Of a stretch of DNA of 64,000 bases, positions 54,683 to 64,000 are shown one piece after another. A program made the translations under genes and the position numbers. Below the pieces are notes generated by a model. It made no database searches, was not told where the DNA came from, and was given only the letters and a program-made list of their open reading frames with translations. Positions within the stretch are counted from its first letter, which is position 1; each line of letters starts with the position of its first letter. The stretch covers positions 1 to 64,000 of the forward strand of contig WBUR01000009.1 in assembly GCA_008933615.1 (NCBI GenBank). Direction: 5' to 3'. The stretch is from a bacterium (lineage in GTDB: Bacteria > CLD3 > SB21).

Positions 54683-56494
54683 CTATTTTATGAACTTCTT
54701 AATTCCATCTCTGATACCCTGTGCCGCTTTCTTCTGAAATTTTGTATCAACAATCATTTTCTCCTGATCCGGCAATATCAAAAAGGCGCACTCAACCAAC
54801 ACCGCCGGCATTTCCGCATTACGGCAAACCGCCATATTGCCTTGAAAGACCCCAAAATCATGCAGTTTGGTCCGTTTGACCAGTTTTTTTTGTATAGACT
54901 CAGCCAGTTTTTTACTTTGCGGATGATAATAGATCACGGACGGCCCCAGTGATTGACTGAAAGGGTTCACTCCATCCGGCAGTGCGTTATGATGGATACT
55001 CACAAAAAGGTCGCACTTGTTTTCATTCGCAATGGCGACCCGGTCATACAGCGACAGGTTTTGAGAAGTATCCGTGTGTGTCATGATAATCGTCGCACCG
55101 TCGGACTCCAATTCTTTTTTTAGCGCAAGAGCTGTTTCCACATTGGCTTGGCGTTCTGTCGTTCCGCGAGGGCCGGTTGCTCCGATATCTTTGGAATGTC
55201 CCGGATCAATGCAGATTTTCAAACCGCGGAGTTCTTTTGTATTCGGTTTGTGTCTAATCGTCCATATTAAATTTGTTCCGTCATACGCTGTTTCATATCC
55301 CCAATGATGCGGTTCTTTCAAATCAACGGTCAAACGGTATACATCATTTTCCGGCTGAGACCATGATATATTTTTGACCTCATCATTTTTATTGTCAAAC
55401 CGGATCCAATCCGTATCACTGATTCCGCCAAACAACGACAATTGAAGTTGCCGTTCACCGGTCTGTTCAACTCTGAATGGAATTTTTTCCGACATAACTA
55501 ATTGAACCACACTCTTCTGACCGACTTTTTTTACGCGAATCAGGGCAACCGTTGTTCTCGGAGTCGGCGTTCCCATGGGAAGATAACGCACATTTTTTTC
55601 AGGAATCCAGGCAGCATGAGACTCTGATAATCTTAGGCGAATTTGATTTCCCATCTTTCCATTCACGGCGCAGCGTATTCCCTTTTGCAGGAAATAATAA
55701 TAGGCGCGGCCGGGTTCAACAGTTGCATTGTTAACGTCGCTTACCAATTCAGCCACGCGCGCGTCTCTATCATCCCATGATGAAACTCTTCCAGGCGCAT
55801 CGGCATAAACCGTGTCGTTGCCATGTTTAACATAGAAACGAATGACGGCATTTTTAAATGAAGCATTAATACGGCAATCGGCGCTGTACACACCAGGAAT
55901 CCGTAATTGTTTTGAATGTTTCCTATTTCCAAAAACCGATTCATCCAAATCATGCTGCACCACCGACTCCAAAAGTACCTGGTCTTTTTTGATCACGGTT
56001 CCATCCGAATTGATCACGGAGTAGCTCACACTTGCCCCGGGTGTAGCACGGCATGTTATTTTAACTCTGTCTCCTGCGTGCAGCCAAATGGAATCTCTGG
56101 GAAAAAGATAATTTCGATCCATGAACGTTTTTACTGAGTCCGGCGATTTGAACGAAAGGGGAATCTTTACTTGTCGGTTGAGTGTGTAGGTTGAATCGCC
56201 GGCCGTAACTTTACACTCAAGAATAAAATTCGAATCGGCATTGATCTTTTCATGATCAATGCCAATATACCCAATGAAGGCGCCGTCATCTGTTGTGGAA
56301 ATAAGTTGGCCATTGATAAAGAGCTTTGAATGCTGAAACTGAATTTGTCCAAGGACGAGCATAGAATCGGTTGCCGTAACCAACATGTCTTGGCGCGGAT
56401 AGACAAGGCGGATAGATCCTTCCTGAGCATGTGTCGGAACCGAAGCCAAAATAAGAAATAAAACAACTGCGATCTTCCAAAAATAAAAATTCAA
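54683..56494 (-). CDS. N-acetylmuramoyl-L-alanine amidase
   Basis: 603 aa with a signal peptide to about residue 23 (ASVPTHAQE). A long beta-rich N-terminal part (about 25-420) is followed by an Amidase_3 domain from GLKICIDPGHSKDIG. Zn ligands are His in DPGHS, Glu in TERQAN and His in SIHHN; catalytic Glu in VLVECAFL. It cleaves the peptide from septal murein, as AmiABC do. The N-terminal half contains SH3-like and AMIN-like stretches that I cannot assign with certainty. Confidence 0.9.
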   Translation of the reverse strand: MNFYFWKIAVVLFLILASVPTHAQEGSIRLVYPRQDMLVTATDSMLVLGQIQFQHSKLFINGQLISTTDDGAFIGYIGIDHEKINADSNFILECKVTAGDSTYTLNRQVKIPLSFKSPDSVKTFMDRNYLFPRDSIWLHAGDRVKITCRATPGASVSYSVINSDGTVIKKDQVLLESVVQHDLDESVFGNRKHSKQLRIPGVYSADCRINASFKNAVIRFYVKHGNDTVYADAPGRVSSWDDRDARVAELVSDVNNATVEPGRAYYYFLQKGIRCAVNGKMGNQIRLRLSESHAAWIPEKNVRYLPMGTPTPRTTVALIRVKKVGQKSVVQLVMSEKIPFRVEQTGERQLQLSLFGGISDTDWIRFDNKNDEVKNISWSQPENDVYRLTVDLKEPHHWGYETAYDGTNLIWTIRHKPNTKELRGLKICIDPGHSKDIGATGPRGTTERQANVETALALKKELESDGATIIMTHTDTSQNLSLYDRVAIANENKCDLFVSIHHNALPDGVNPFSQSLGPSVIYYHPQSKKLAESIQKKLVKRTKLHDFGVFQGNMAVCRNAEMPAVLVECAFLILPDQEKMIVDTKFQKKAAQGIRDGIKKFIK

Positions 56495-56503
56495 ATAAAG
56501 CTC

Positions 56504-57019
56504 CTAATTGCGCCTCTGCAAAAGGCTTTGAACCCGATGCAGTGACTCTTTTGCCGATTCATATTCAGGATACAATTCCAGCGCTTTTCCGTACTCTTCC
56601 TCCGCGGAAAGCCAATCGCCCTGTCTTTCCTTAATTCTACCTAAATTAAAATACGGATAGTGGCGGGCGTCATACCGTTTGGCCTCTTTGGCGCGCTCAA
56701 ACCAAATAACCGCCTCGTCTAATTGCTCAAGGCTCAAAAGATACGCGCCGATATCGTTATACGGATTTCCAAAATCCGGGTCTAAAGCGATTGCTGTTTC
56801 GCATTCTGAAATCGCTGCCCGATAATCGCCTTCAAAACTAAATGCCCAGCCAAGAAAAGTGTGCGCCTCAGAGGTTGGAAAGAGGTCAATGGACTTTTTG
56901 TAATGCTCTATCGCTTCACGTATATGGCCGCTCATTTGATATTGATAGCCCTGATGAAAATGATATTCGGCCTCACGCAAAAGCGCACTGTCATTTTTTC
57001 TGAATGTTTCCTCAAACAT
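56504..57019 (-). CDS. TPR protein
   Basis: 171 aa from the ATG at 57019; a TTG 45 bp upstream is less likely. No signal peptide. Four tetratricopeptide repeats, for example HFHQGYQYQMSGHIREAIEHYKKSIDLFP and AHTFLGWAFSFEGDYRAAISECETAIALDP. The stop lies 9 bp before the amidase start, so it could act with it; scaffold role inferred. Confidence 0.82.
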   Translation of the reverse strand: MFEETFRKNDSALLREAEYHFHQGYQYQMSGHIREAIEHYKKSIDLFPTSEAHTFLGWAFSFEGDYRAAISECETAIALDPDFGNPYNDIGAYLLSLEQLDEAVIWFERAKEAKRYDARHYPYFNLGRIKERQGDWLSAEEEYGKALELYPEYESAKESLHRVQSLLQRRN

Positions 57020-57142
57020 GATATTAATTTCATGAGATATGATTTCAATGGAATGTAGAAACAACCGTACCCATTTTCAAGATTATAAATACCCTGGGCC
57101 GATTAGATAGAGAGTTCATTTCAGGAAAGAACAGACAAAAAA

Positions 57143-57162
57143 AGCGAAGGGTTTCCTTCGCT
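57143..57162 (-). terminator. Terminator of the efflux operon
   Basis: AGCGAAGG-GTTT-CCTTCGCT, leftward followed by seven T's. It lies 31 bp past the stop of the TPR gene that ends the leftward operon. Confidence 0.8.
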
Positions 57163-57193
57163 CTTTGAATATTTAACTTCATTAAATAAAAAC

Positions 57194-58162
57194 CTATTCA
57201 TCAAGTTTCGACCTCGCCTCATCGGCTTGTGAGCCGGTTGGAACCAGCGCTAAATAACGCTTGTAATTATCCTTCGCTTCCTTTTTCATGTTTTTCTTTT
57301 CATAACACTTGGCTAAATTAAACACCGAAGGACCAAACTTGGGATCAACCGAAACCGCTTTCTTATAAGCATCAATCGCATCATCCAATTTGTTATCCGC
57401 TACATACCCATCGCCTAGACTGTCATAGGAATTAGCATTGGCCGGATCGTATTCGACCATTTTTTTGAACAGCTCAACCGCTTCCTTTGTTCGTTTTTGC
57501 TTGAGATACATATACCCAAGTTGATGATAAGGTGCTGCTTTTAGCGGTTGAGCCGCGATTGCCTTCTTAAAATACACTTCTGCGGATTGCCAATCCTCCT
57601 CATGATTATAGATCGACCCATAAGCCATAAAGCCTTGATACGCATCCAATTTCACCAATGCATCCGCCTGTTCTTTCGCTTTTTCAATGCTTCCCCCCAT
57701 GATACCGGGTGCCATCACATAAAACTGCGTCAACGCCATCCTTGCTTCTGGATAATTGGGATCCAGTTCAACGGCTTTTTCCATTGCTTTCTTGATCTTG
57801 GGGGCCAGAAAGGCTTGCTTTAACATGTTGCTTTGCATGGCTTTTGCACCTAATGCGTTGGACAACATCAGGTGATATTTTGCATTGGAATTCTCAGCTT
57901 CAATGGCTCTTTCGAGATGATCGATTGCTTTGTCGGCATCACGATCAAACCTCAAATAAATAGACCCGAGATAATAATGTGCTTCGGCTTGATGGTCCGA
58001 TCCATTTAAAATTTTTTCAAAAATCGATCTTGCTTCGGCATATTTTTTATTATTAAATAATTCCCGGCCTTGTTCAATCTCAGATTGGGCCAATGCAGCT
58101 GAATTCAAAGAAAACAAGATCAACAATCCATGAACCGGAATAGCTTTTATACTGTCAGTCAT
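57194..58162 (-). CDS. Exported TPR protein, last gene of the efflux operon
   Basis: 322 aa. Signal peptide ending SAALAQSE. About seven tetratricopeptide repeats follow (EQGRELFNNKKYAEARSIFEKIL, HYYLGSIYLRFDRDADKAIDHLERAI, SYDSLGDGYVADNKLDDAIDAYKKAV). The gene lies 27 bp behind the second permease. Perhaps a periplasmic accessory, but the context does not show its partner. Confidence 0.85.
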   Translation of the reverse strand: MTDSIKAIPVHGLLILFSLNSAALAQSEIEQGRELFNNKKYAEARSIFEKILNGSDHQAEAHYYLGSIYLRFDRDADKAIDHLERAIEAENSNAKYHLMLSNALGAKAMQSNMLKQAFLAPKIKKAMEKAVELDPNYPEARMALTQFYVMAPGIMGGSIEKAKEQADALVKLDAYQGFMAYGSIYNHEEDWQSAEVYFKKAIAAQPLKAAPYHQLGYMYLKQKRTKEAVELFKKMVEYDPANANSYDSLGDGYVADNKLDDAIDAYKKAVSVDPKFGPSVFNLAKCYEKKNMKKEAKDNYKRYLALVPTGSQADEARSKLDE

Positions 58163-58189
58163 ACGCGTTCTATTTTCTGACTTATGTAG

Positions 58190-59440
58190 TTATTCAAAAC
58201 GCAGTGATTCGATAGGATCAAGTTTCGATGCCTTCGAGGCCGGCCACATACCAAAAATGATTCCGATGAAACTGCAAAAGATCAATCCGGCTATTGCCCA
58301 ATCATAGGGGATTGTCACGGGCACATTCACCAGGAAGCTGACAATATTGCCAATCGCAACGCCGACCCCAATGCCAATGAAACCGCCGATCTCGCACAAT
58401 ACCACCGCTTCGATCAGAAATTGTAACATGATGTCTTTTCGTTTCGCGCCGATCGCTTTACGAATTCCGATTTCTTTCGTTCGCTCTGTAACCGAGACTA
58501 ACATGATATTCATGATACCTATGCCTGCTACTACCAACGCAATTCCTCCCATCGCGATCGCTACCAGTTTGATCACCGCCGTCATTTCTCCAAAAGCACG
58601 CACCATGCTGTCATTTGAAAATATGTCAAAGTCATCTTCTTCGAGCGGCTTCACGCCTCGCTTAATACGAAGGACTCCTCTTACTTCTTCGATCAAATCA
58701 TCCAATTGTACTCCCTGCCGGGCTTTGACGGTGATATTGACAGACCGGTCACGGCCGTCTGAATCTTTCAGGCCAAATTGCTGCACAAACGCCGAGATGG
58801 GTATGCACGCGCTGTTGTCTCCCGATCCGGAAGGCGTATCTCCTAATTCTTCATAAACACCGATCACCGTATATTTGTAACCGCCGATTTTCACGATTTG
58901 ATCAATAGGGTCTTTGAATGGAAATATTTTATTTACTATGCGCGAACCTATAACAATTACTTTCCGGCCAACCTTTACGTCCTCGTCGGAAATGAATCTC
59001 CCGACTCCCACCATTTGGTTATTGTTGATCTGAAATTCCGGCGTTCCTCCGGCGAGGGAAACGTTCGGATTTGTTTTCAGGTCTTCATGCGCAAGTTGTG
59101 CAGGCTGTTCCCACAATTCAGCGCCGACTAATTCTGCGTCTTTAACCTTTTCACGAATAAGATCCGCCTGCTCGATCGTAAGCGGTTTGCGTCGCTGTAT
59201 CTTTCGCCAGTTTTGTCCCGGACCGCCGATCGCAGGCCATTTTTGAACTTGGAATGTATTCGAACCTAAGCGGCTGAGGTCACTGTCCAATTTAGCCTGA
59301 ATAACGGCGATGCCCGTCATGACCGCGATAATTGAAGCTACGCCCGCAACAACACCCACCAGCGTCAAGAATGAACGGAGTTTGTTTGTTATAACGGCGT
59401 TAAATGCCATTTTGATATTTTCGCCTAAATCAATTTTCAT
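58190..59440 (-). CDS. MacB/FtsX-type ABC permease, second copy
   Basis: 416 aa. One N-terminal transmembrane helix (LRSFLTLVGVVAGVASIIAVM), a large periplasmic MacB_PCD domain and three C-terminal helices. The FtsX part has VTERTKEIGIRKAIGAKRKDIMLQFLIEAVVLCEIGG. It is a mechanotransmission-type transporter subunit. With the homologous gene upstream it may form a heterodimer. No SD. Confidence 0.9.
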   Translation of the reverse strand: MKIDLGENIKMAFNAVITNKLRSFLTLVGVVAGVASIIAVMTGIAVIQAKLDSDLSRLGSNTFQVQKWPAIGGPGQNWRKIQRRKPLTIEQADLIREKVKDAELVGAELWEQPAQLAHEDLKTNPNVSLAGGTPEFQINNNQMVGVGRFISDEDVKVGRKVIVIGSRIVNKIFPFKDPIDQIVKIGGYKYTVIGVYEELGDTPSGSGDNSACIPISAFVQQFGLKDSDGRDRSVNITVKARQGVQLDDLIEEVRGVLRIKRGVKPLEEDDFDIFSNDSMVRAFGEMTAVIKLVAIAMGGIALVVAGIGIMNIMLVSVTERTKEIGIRKAIGAKRKDIMLQFLIEAVVLCEIGGFIGIGVGVAIGNIVSFLVNVPVTIPYDWAIAGLIFCSFIGIIFGMWPASKASKLDPIESLRFE

Positions 59441-59470
59441 AATTTTTTATTTTATGATCGTATATGATTA

Positions 59471-60709
59471 TTATTCATAACGCAATGCATCTATAGGATC
59501 TAACCGCGACGCTTTTAAGGCCGGTAAAAAACCGGACAGTATGCCGACAACAATTGCGATCAGAACGGCAACAAGAACCACGCCAATCGACAACTGCGCG
59601 GTAAAGAAAATATTGATTACGTAACTTATAATATAAGATAGAATCAATGCTATAACGCAGCCGATCAGACAGATCATGGCTGCTTCAAAAAGAAATTGGA
59701 CCAGAATGGTCTTTCGTTTTGCGCCGATCGCCTTTCGGATTCCGATCTCGCGAGTTCTTTCCGTCACGGATACAAACATAATATTCATAACGCCGATGCC
59801 GCCGACAAACAGGGAAATGCTCGTAATAAGGACCCCCACCAAGCCGACAACGCCCATAATTTGATCGTATACTTTTGTAAAAGTATCCTGGCGGTTTATT
59901 GAAAAATTCTCACCCGCAGTCGGCTTCAGTTTTCTTATTTTTCGCATAGCGCCCGTGATCTCATCCGATGTATCGTCCATCAAACTCATATCCTTGACCT
60001 TCACAGCAAGCTGCAATCCCCTGGAACGCCCGAACGATTTTAGAAAAGTTGAAATCGGAATGGCTACTTGCGCATCTAAATTAGGCCCTCCTAAGCCACC
60101 GAGAAATCGGCCTTGCTTCTCTATGACGCCAACTATTTTGAAATTGTAGGCCCCTATTTTTAATTTTTTTCCGATAGGATCTTTGTTTTCAAACAATTTT
60201 TCCTTGACATCAAAACCGATCACACAGATGTACTTAGAATTCTCTACATCGAGATTCGTCACAAATCTTCCCGCTTCCGGTACGGCAGAAGATGTGAATA
60301 ACTCGTTTTCCGTCGTTCCGCGAACGAAAATATCTTCCAGCGTCTTGGATTCATATTTGACGGGTCGAACAGTGCCCACGCTGGGATTAACCGCTACGAT
60401 TTTATCTCCCAATGCTTTTTTAAGTTTTTTGCTTTCGTCAAACGTAATTTGCGGCCGGTTACGATACTTCCACCAGTCGTCCATGATGAGCCACGGATGT
60501 TTAGATACATATAGAACATCCGTTCCCATCGCCGACAATTGCGACTGAAATGAATTTCTCATGCCCACCATCACCGTCATCGTTGTAGATACGGCCGTAA
60601 TTCCTATGACAATACCGAGAGTGGTAAGAAATCCTCGTGCTTTATTGGCGCGAATCGCGTTGAGCGCGATTCTGAACGCTTCTATTGTTTCGTAAAACAG
60701 TCGTTTCAT
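59471..60709 (-). CDS. MacB/FtsX-type ABC permease, first copy
   Basis: 412 aa, same layout as the next gene: N-terminal helix (GFLTTLGIVIGITAVSTTMTVMV), periplasmic domain and FtsX motif VTERTREIGIRKAIGAKRKTILVQFLFEAAMICLIG. The two are clearly diverged, so this is an old duplication. It follows the ATPase gene by 35 bp. Confidence 0.9.
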   Translation of the reverse strand: MKRLFYETIEAFRIALNAIRANKARGFLTTLGIVIGITAVSTTMTVMVGMRNSFQSQLSAMGTDVLYVSKHPWLIMDDWWKYRNRPQITFDESKKLKKALGDKIVAVNPSVGTVRPVKYESKTLEDIFVRGTTENELFTSSAVPEAGRFVTNLDVENSKYICVIGFDVKEKLFENKDPIGKKLKIGAYNFKIVGVIEKQGRFLGGLGGPNLDAQVAIPISTFLKSFGRSRGLQLAVKVKDMSLMDDTSDEITGAMRKIRKLKPTAGENFSINRQDTFTKVYDQIMGVVGLVGVLITSISLFVGGIGVMNIMFVSVTERTREIGIRKAIGAKRKTILVQFLFEAAMICLIGCVIALILSYIISYVINIFFTAQLSIGVVLVAVLIAIVVGILSGFLPALKASRLDPIDALRYE

Positions 60710-60744
60710 ATATAATCTTTTTGAACGTGATGGATTATCTGTCT

Positions 60745-61461
60745 TTAAGCGTCAACAAGAACTTTTTTAAATACTTTTCTACCGTTCATCATCTCATCGA
60801 CTTCGATGCAACCGTCTTTTAAGCGAACGACGCGGCGTGCGTGCGACGCAATATCTTCTTCGTGGGTTACCAGGATAATCGTGTTCCCGGCTTTGTAGAG
60901 ATCCTCAAATACGCCCATGATCTCTTCTCCGGTTTTTGAATCCAAGTTTCCGGTAGGTTCATCTGCCAAAATGATCGACGGGTTGTTCACCAATGCTCTC
61001 GCAATGGCAACACGCTGACGCTGGCCTCCGGAAAGTTCATTCGGTTTGTGTTTCATGCGTTCAGTCAGGCCGACTTTTTCAATCGCATCAAGTGTGGCGC
61101 TTCTGCGTTCCGATGCACCAACGCCCGCATAGATCATCGGTAATTCCACGTTATGAAACACATCTGAGCGAGGAATCAGATTAAAATTCTGAAACACAAA
61201 ACCAATCCGTTTATTTCGGATCTCAGCTAATTGATCATCCGTCAATTTTGCAACATCCTGACCTTCAAAAAGATATTCGCCGCTGGTGGGCGTATCCAAA
61301 CACCCTATCATATTCATCATCGTCGATTTACCGGAACCCGAAGGGCCCATGAGCGCGATGTATTCGTTTTTTTTGATCGTCATAGAAACCCCGCGTAGCG
61401 CATGAACCTGCTCCGTGCCGATCGTATACACTTTTGTCATATTTCTGAAATCTATTACCAT
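60745..61461 (-). CDS. MacB/LolD-type ABC ATPase
   Basis: 238 aa. Walker [14 protein letters not shown]-loop [22 protein letters not shown], signature [14 protein letters not shown], Walker [12 protein letters not shown] with catalytic Glu. Drives the two permeases behind it. GAGGAT lies 8 nt before the ATG. Confidence 0.94.
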   Translation of the reverse strand: MVIDFRNMTKVYTIGTEQVHALRGVSMTIKKNEYIALMGPSGSGKSTMMNMIGCLDTPTSGEYLFEGQDVAKLTDDQLAEIRNKRIGFVFQNFNLIPRSDVFHNVELPMIYAGVGASERRSATLDAIEKVGLTERMKHKPNELSGGQRQRVAIARALVNNPSIILADEPTGNLDSKTGEEIMGVFEDLYKAGNTIILVTHEEDIASHARRVVRLKDGCIEVDEMMNGRKVFKKVLVDA

Positions 61462-61501
61462 TTTACGATCCTCATTTGGTCAGTGACTTTTTTGTTAAAT
61501 A

Positions 61502-62797
61502 TTAATTCCCGTCACGTTCTTCATCTTGTCCGCCTTTGGCCATCTTCTTCTCGTTATCAACTTTTACTTTGGATCCGTTCTCGAGCAATTTACTTATGGC
61601 GCGGTAATTTCCTATAACCACCTCATCACCCTCTTTAAGGCCTTCAAGGATTTCGATATGCGATTCGCTTTGAATTCCGGTCTTTACCGCTTTGGCTACT
61701 GAGGTTCCGTTTTCAATGACGAAAACAACTTCAACGACGCCGTCTTTATTTGGCTTGAATTCACTCGCCGTATCGTTGGCAATAGCTACGTCCTTTTCAA
61801 CACCTTCTTTGTGTTTTAATTTTTCAGGTAACCGTACGGTAACGCATTGGATCGGAACGCTCAGCACGTTGGTTTTCACATCCGTTGTAACGTCGGACGT
61901 CGTGGACATTCCCGGTCTTAATGTCGGTATATTGTCCGATAAAGCGATCTTCACTTCAAATTCAGTTTTTTCTTCCTGTGTGCCCGCTGAAATGACATTG
62001 GCCGTATTGGCAATTTCCGTTACACGGCCGTGCAGTTTTTGATCGTTAAGCGCATCGACTTCGATGACAGCCGAATCATTTAAACTGACGGATACCACAT
62101 CGTTTTCATCCACATTGACACGCGCTTCCATTTCTGCTAAATTGGCAACAACCATGATCACATCCTGAGAAAATTGTGACCCTAATGCAATTTCACCAAC
62201 TTCTTTATTTAATTTACTCACCGTACCGGCAATAGGAGAAAAAATCTCTGTTTTACTCAGGTTATCCAAGTTTCGATCCAGATCGGCCTGCGCAGCTTGA
62301 ACCTGGCTTTGGGCAGATTCTACAGCCGACCGGCTCGTTGAAAGTCCCGCCTCGGCCGATTGCAGTTCAGAATCGGCAGCAAGTTTCTTGTCATGTAAGC
62401 CCTTGATTCGATCATAATCCTGTTTAGCTTTAAGCAAACTTGCCTCCGCAGAAATCACCTGCGATTTGGCGCGCATGAGTTCCGCTTTGGACTGATTTAC
62501 TGAGGCTTCATATACTGTTCGATCAAGAGAAACCAATAATTGCCCGCGTTGAACACGGTCCCCTTCTTTGACGGTCATTTTCGTGATTTTTGCGCTGACA
62601 TTGGAACTGATCTTAATATCCGTCACGGGCTGAATTTTCCCGGACGCGCTGACCGTTTTGATCACGTCGCCGCGTTTTACTTTTTCCGTCTGAACCTCGA
62701 TCAAGTTTTCTTTTTTATTCGCCAGATTAAATACGACGACGGCCGTGATCACAATTGCCAATCCGGCGCCGATGAGTATTTTTTTCTTCTTGGACAT
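61502..62797 (-). CDS. Periplasmic adaptor (MacA/HlyD family)
   Basis: 431 aa. N-terminal anchor KKILIGAGLAIVITAVVVFNL, barrel-sandwich hybrid (VSASGKIQPVTDIKISSNVSAKI) split by a long coiled-coil hairpin (about 100-175), then beta-barrel and membrane-proximal domains. A highly charged tail ends the protein. It connects the ABC permease to the outer-membrane channel. AAGGAG before the ATG. Confidence 0.92.
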   Translation of the reverse strand: MSKKKKILIGAGLAIVITAVVVFNLANKKENLIEVQTEKVKRGDVIKTVSASGKIQPVTDIKISSNVSAKITKMTVKEGDRVQRGQLLVSLDRTVYEASVNQSKAELMRAKSQVISAEASLLKAKQDYDRIKGLHDKKLAADSELQSAEAGLSTSRSAVESAQSQVQAAQADLDRNLDNLSKTEIFSPIAGTVSKLNKEVGEIALGSQFSQDVIMVVANLAEMEARVNVDENDVVSVSLNDSAVIEVDALNDQKLHGRVTEIANTANVISAGTQEEKTEFEVKIALSDNIPTLRPGMSTTSDVTTDVKTNVLSVPIQCVTVRLPEKLKHKEGVEKDVAIANDTASEFKPNKDGVVEVVFVIENGTSVAKAVKTGIQSESHIEILEGLKEGDEVVIGNYRAISKLLENGSKVKVDNEKKMAKGGQDEERDGN

Positions 62798-62836
62798 AGG
62801 GTTTCTCCTTAATAAAAGTAAAATTTAGTTGTAAGC

Positions 62837-64000
62837 TTAGTTACTCAACATTCCTACTGCCAGCAAATACTGCTGACGAGCGTAAATAAAATCGTAGATC
62901 GACTGCGTATAATTTGCTTCTGCTGTCGAATATCCCGTATTTGCCGTGATCTGATCCAAAACGGTTCCTGCGCCAAGATTATAACGTTCTGTAGCCAGGC
63001 GAAGATCTTCCTTAGCCGACTTTACGTTTTCTTCCGATAACTTCACATTTTCAAACGACGTTTGCATATTTAACAACGCAATTTTAATATCGAGCGCAAC
63101 TTTACGTTTTGTGGTTTCTAAATTGCTTTTGGCAGTCTGAACGCTTTCATTGGCCCTTATGACACCAGCATTGGTTTGAAATCCTGAGAAAATAGGAATT
63201 TGTAGATTAATTCCAATACTGCTGCGGTCGTTCATCGTATAGGATTTATATGTTTTTGGTACAAAACCATCATTCCATTGATAGGTTGCAAACGCGCTTA
63301 CAACCGGGAAATAACCACTTTTAGAGGCTTTTAGAGAACCCTGGGCGCTTTCAACTTTTTTTGTGGATGCTAAATAATCTTTTCGTTGTTCGAGTGCATT
63401 CTCATATGCGTCGTCAAACTCAACCTTCAACAATTCCGCATTTGGATCAAACGGAAGTTCGACTAAGGTGATTTCAGTGCGCACGTCGATGCCAATCAAA
63501 CTATTCAAACTGGCTTTTGACGTATTTAAATTGTTCTTGGCCTTGTTGACTGATAACTTATCAGACCCAACCTGAACTCGTTGTTTGTACACATCGGATA
63601 ATATCTGAGCGCCAAGTTTATTACGTTCTTCAAGTCTCTTAAGTTGTTCTTCGCTCCTCTTAAGATTCTCTTCACTGATCTTCAAAAGCTGCTGATTTTT
63701 CAAAACATTTACATAGGATTGGTATATCTGAAGAGTTACCTCTTGTTTTGCTTGTTCAAAATCGTATCGTGCAGACTTTTCGTCCGTTTTTGCTTGCGAT
63801 ATATCTACAAATTTCTTAAAACCGTCGAACAAGACGTAATTAGCCGTTACATTATATGAATAACTCTCAGAGCTATTTTTGACTCCTGAGGTTGTAAAAA
63901 AAGGACTAGACTGGTCTGACAAGGAATATCTGCCATTCAGGTCCACCGTAGGCAATGCGTTGCCCCACGTTTTTGGTAAAACGTTTGCAACAGTAGCGTT
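62837..64000 (-). CDS. TolC-family outer membrane channel, 5' end outside the window
   Basis: The reading frame is open to the right edge, so at least 388 C-terminal residues are seen and the start is beyond 64000. Long helical repeats with the TolC pattern: RYDFEQAKQEVTLQIYQSYVNVLKNQQLL, TATERYNLGAGTVLDQITANTGY-like ends, and ANYTQSIYDFIYARQQYLLAVGML. It is the outer-membrane exit duct of the efflux system encoded downstream; 39 bp separate it from the adaptor gene. Confidence 0.92.
   Translation of the reverse strand, partial: NATVANVLPKTWGNALPTVDLNGRYSLSDQSSPFFTTSGVKNSSESYSYNVTANYVLFDGFKKFVDISQAKTDEKSARYDFEQAKQEVTLQIYQSYVNVLKNQQLLKISEENLKRSEEQLKRLEERNKLGAQILSDVYKQRVQVGSDKLSVNKAKNNLNTSKASLNSLIGIDVRTEITLVELPFDPNAELLKVEFDDAYENALEQRKDYLASTKKVESAQGSLKASKSGYFPVVSAFATYQWNDGFVPKTYKSYTMNDRSSIGINLQIPIFSGFQTNAGVIRANESVQTAKSNLETTKRKVALDIKIALLNMQTSFENVKLSEENVKSAKEDLRLATERYNLGAGTVLDQITANTGYSTAEANYTQSIYDFIYARQQYLLAVGMLSN

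Noticed and set aside
1-64000. CRISPR array, prophage or integrative element with integrase
   Set aside because: No regularly spaced repeats and no cas, integrase, transposase or phage genes were found, although gene-end repeats exist.

Overview
The window is 64 kb of bacterial chromosome of moderate GC, densely packed with genes and without rRNA, recognisable tRNA, CRISPR, transposase, integrase or phage genes. The cell is a diderm: there are a BamD-type lipoprotein, a TolC-type channel, several lipobox proteins, a CsgG-type protein and an outer-membrane-like barrel. PorX (response regulator plus PglZ domain, a regulator tied to type IX secretion), a VorB-type ferredoxin-alpha fusion and a mixture of strong Shine-Dalgarno and SD-poor starts fit the Bacteroidota/Chlorobiota/Ignavibacteriota/Calditrichota side of the FCB superphylum. 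I cannot name a genus.

Layout. 0-11 kb: pyruvate phosphate dikinase (ppdK) and a malic enzyme (maeB), separated by a TfoX C-terminal-domain protein and a seven-blade propeller lipoprotein, then three exported proteins. 11-13.4 kb: a sulfide-type cassette (DsrE-like, SQR-like flavoprotein, ArsR regulator with a 34-bp palindromic operator). 13.4-22.8 kb: one long leftward transcription unit with a CoA-transferase, a four-subunit group 3b [NiFe] hydrogenase, a cNMP-fold protein, a hydrogenase maturation protease and a two-gene 2-oxoacid:ferredoxin oxidoreductase. 23-34.7 kb: housekeeping and envelope genes (HtrA protease, transaldolase-type aldolase, uvrB, ECF sigma with a likely anti-sigma, mobA, ABC exporter half, nadD, bamD-like). 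34.8-45 kb: a large helical protein of unknown function, a CorC-type protein, purL, porX and a SNF2 helicase. 45-57 kb: small membrane and exported proteins, ferritin, GH15 glucan hydrolase, a cNMP/PATAN/receiver protein, dipeptide epimerase, M50 protease, rsmI, rnpA, amidase and TPR proteins. 57-64 kb: a tripartite ABC efflux operon (TolC-type, adaptor, ATPase, two FtsX-type permeases) that runs off the right edge.

How the genes fit together. PPDK, malic enzyme, the CoA-transferase, the oxidoreductase and the NAD(P)-linked hydrogenase all act around pyruvate, acyl-CoA, reduced ferredoxin and H2. The upstream regions of ppdK, maeB and the CoA-transferase/hydrogenase unit share a dyad in the same register, AACATGAY-N4-RTCAKGWW, of the CRP/FNR type. 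This is the best hint of a common regulon.

The most unusual structural signal is that two of these metabolic genes, maeB and the oxidoreductase beta/gamma gene, each have a second short copy of their own 3' end downstream, in the same orientation and ending at the stop codon. The DNA between intact gene and residual copy holds an accessory gene (propeller lipoprotein) or cassette (sulfide response). Within the matching blocks the differences are nearly all synonymous. This resembles att-like gene-end replacement, as known for e14 in icd, or homology-facilitated illegitimate recombination, but with very small cargo and no integrase in sight.
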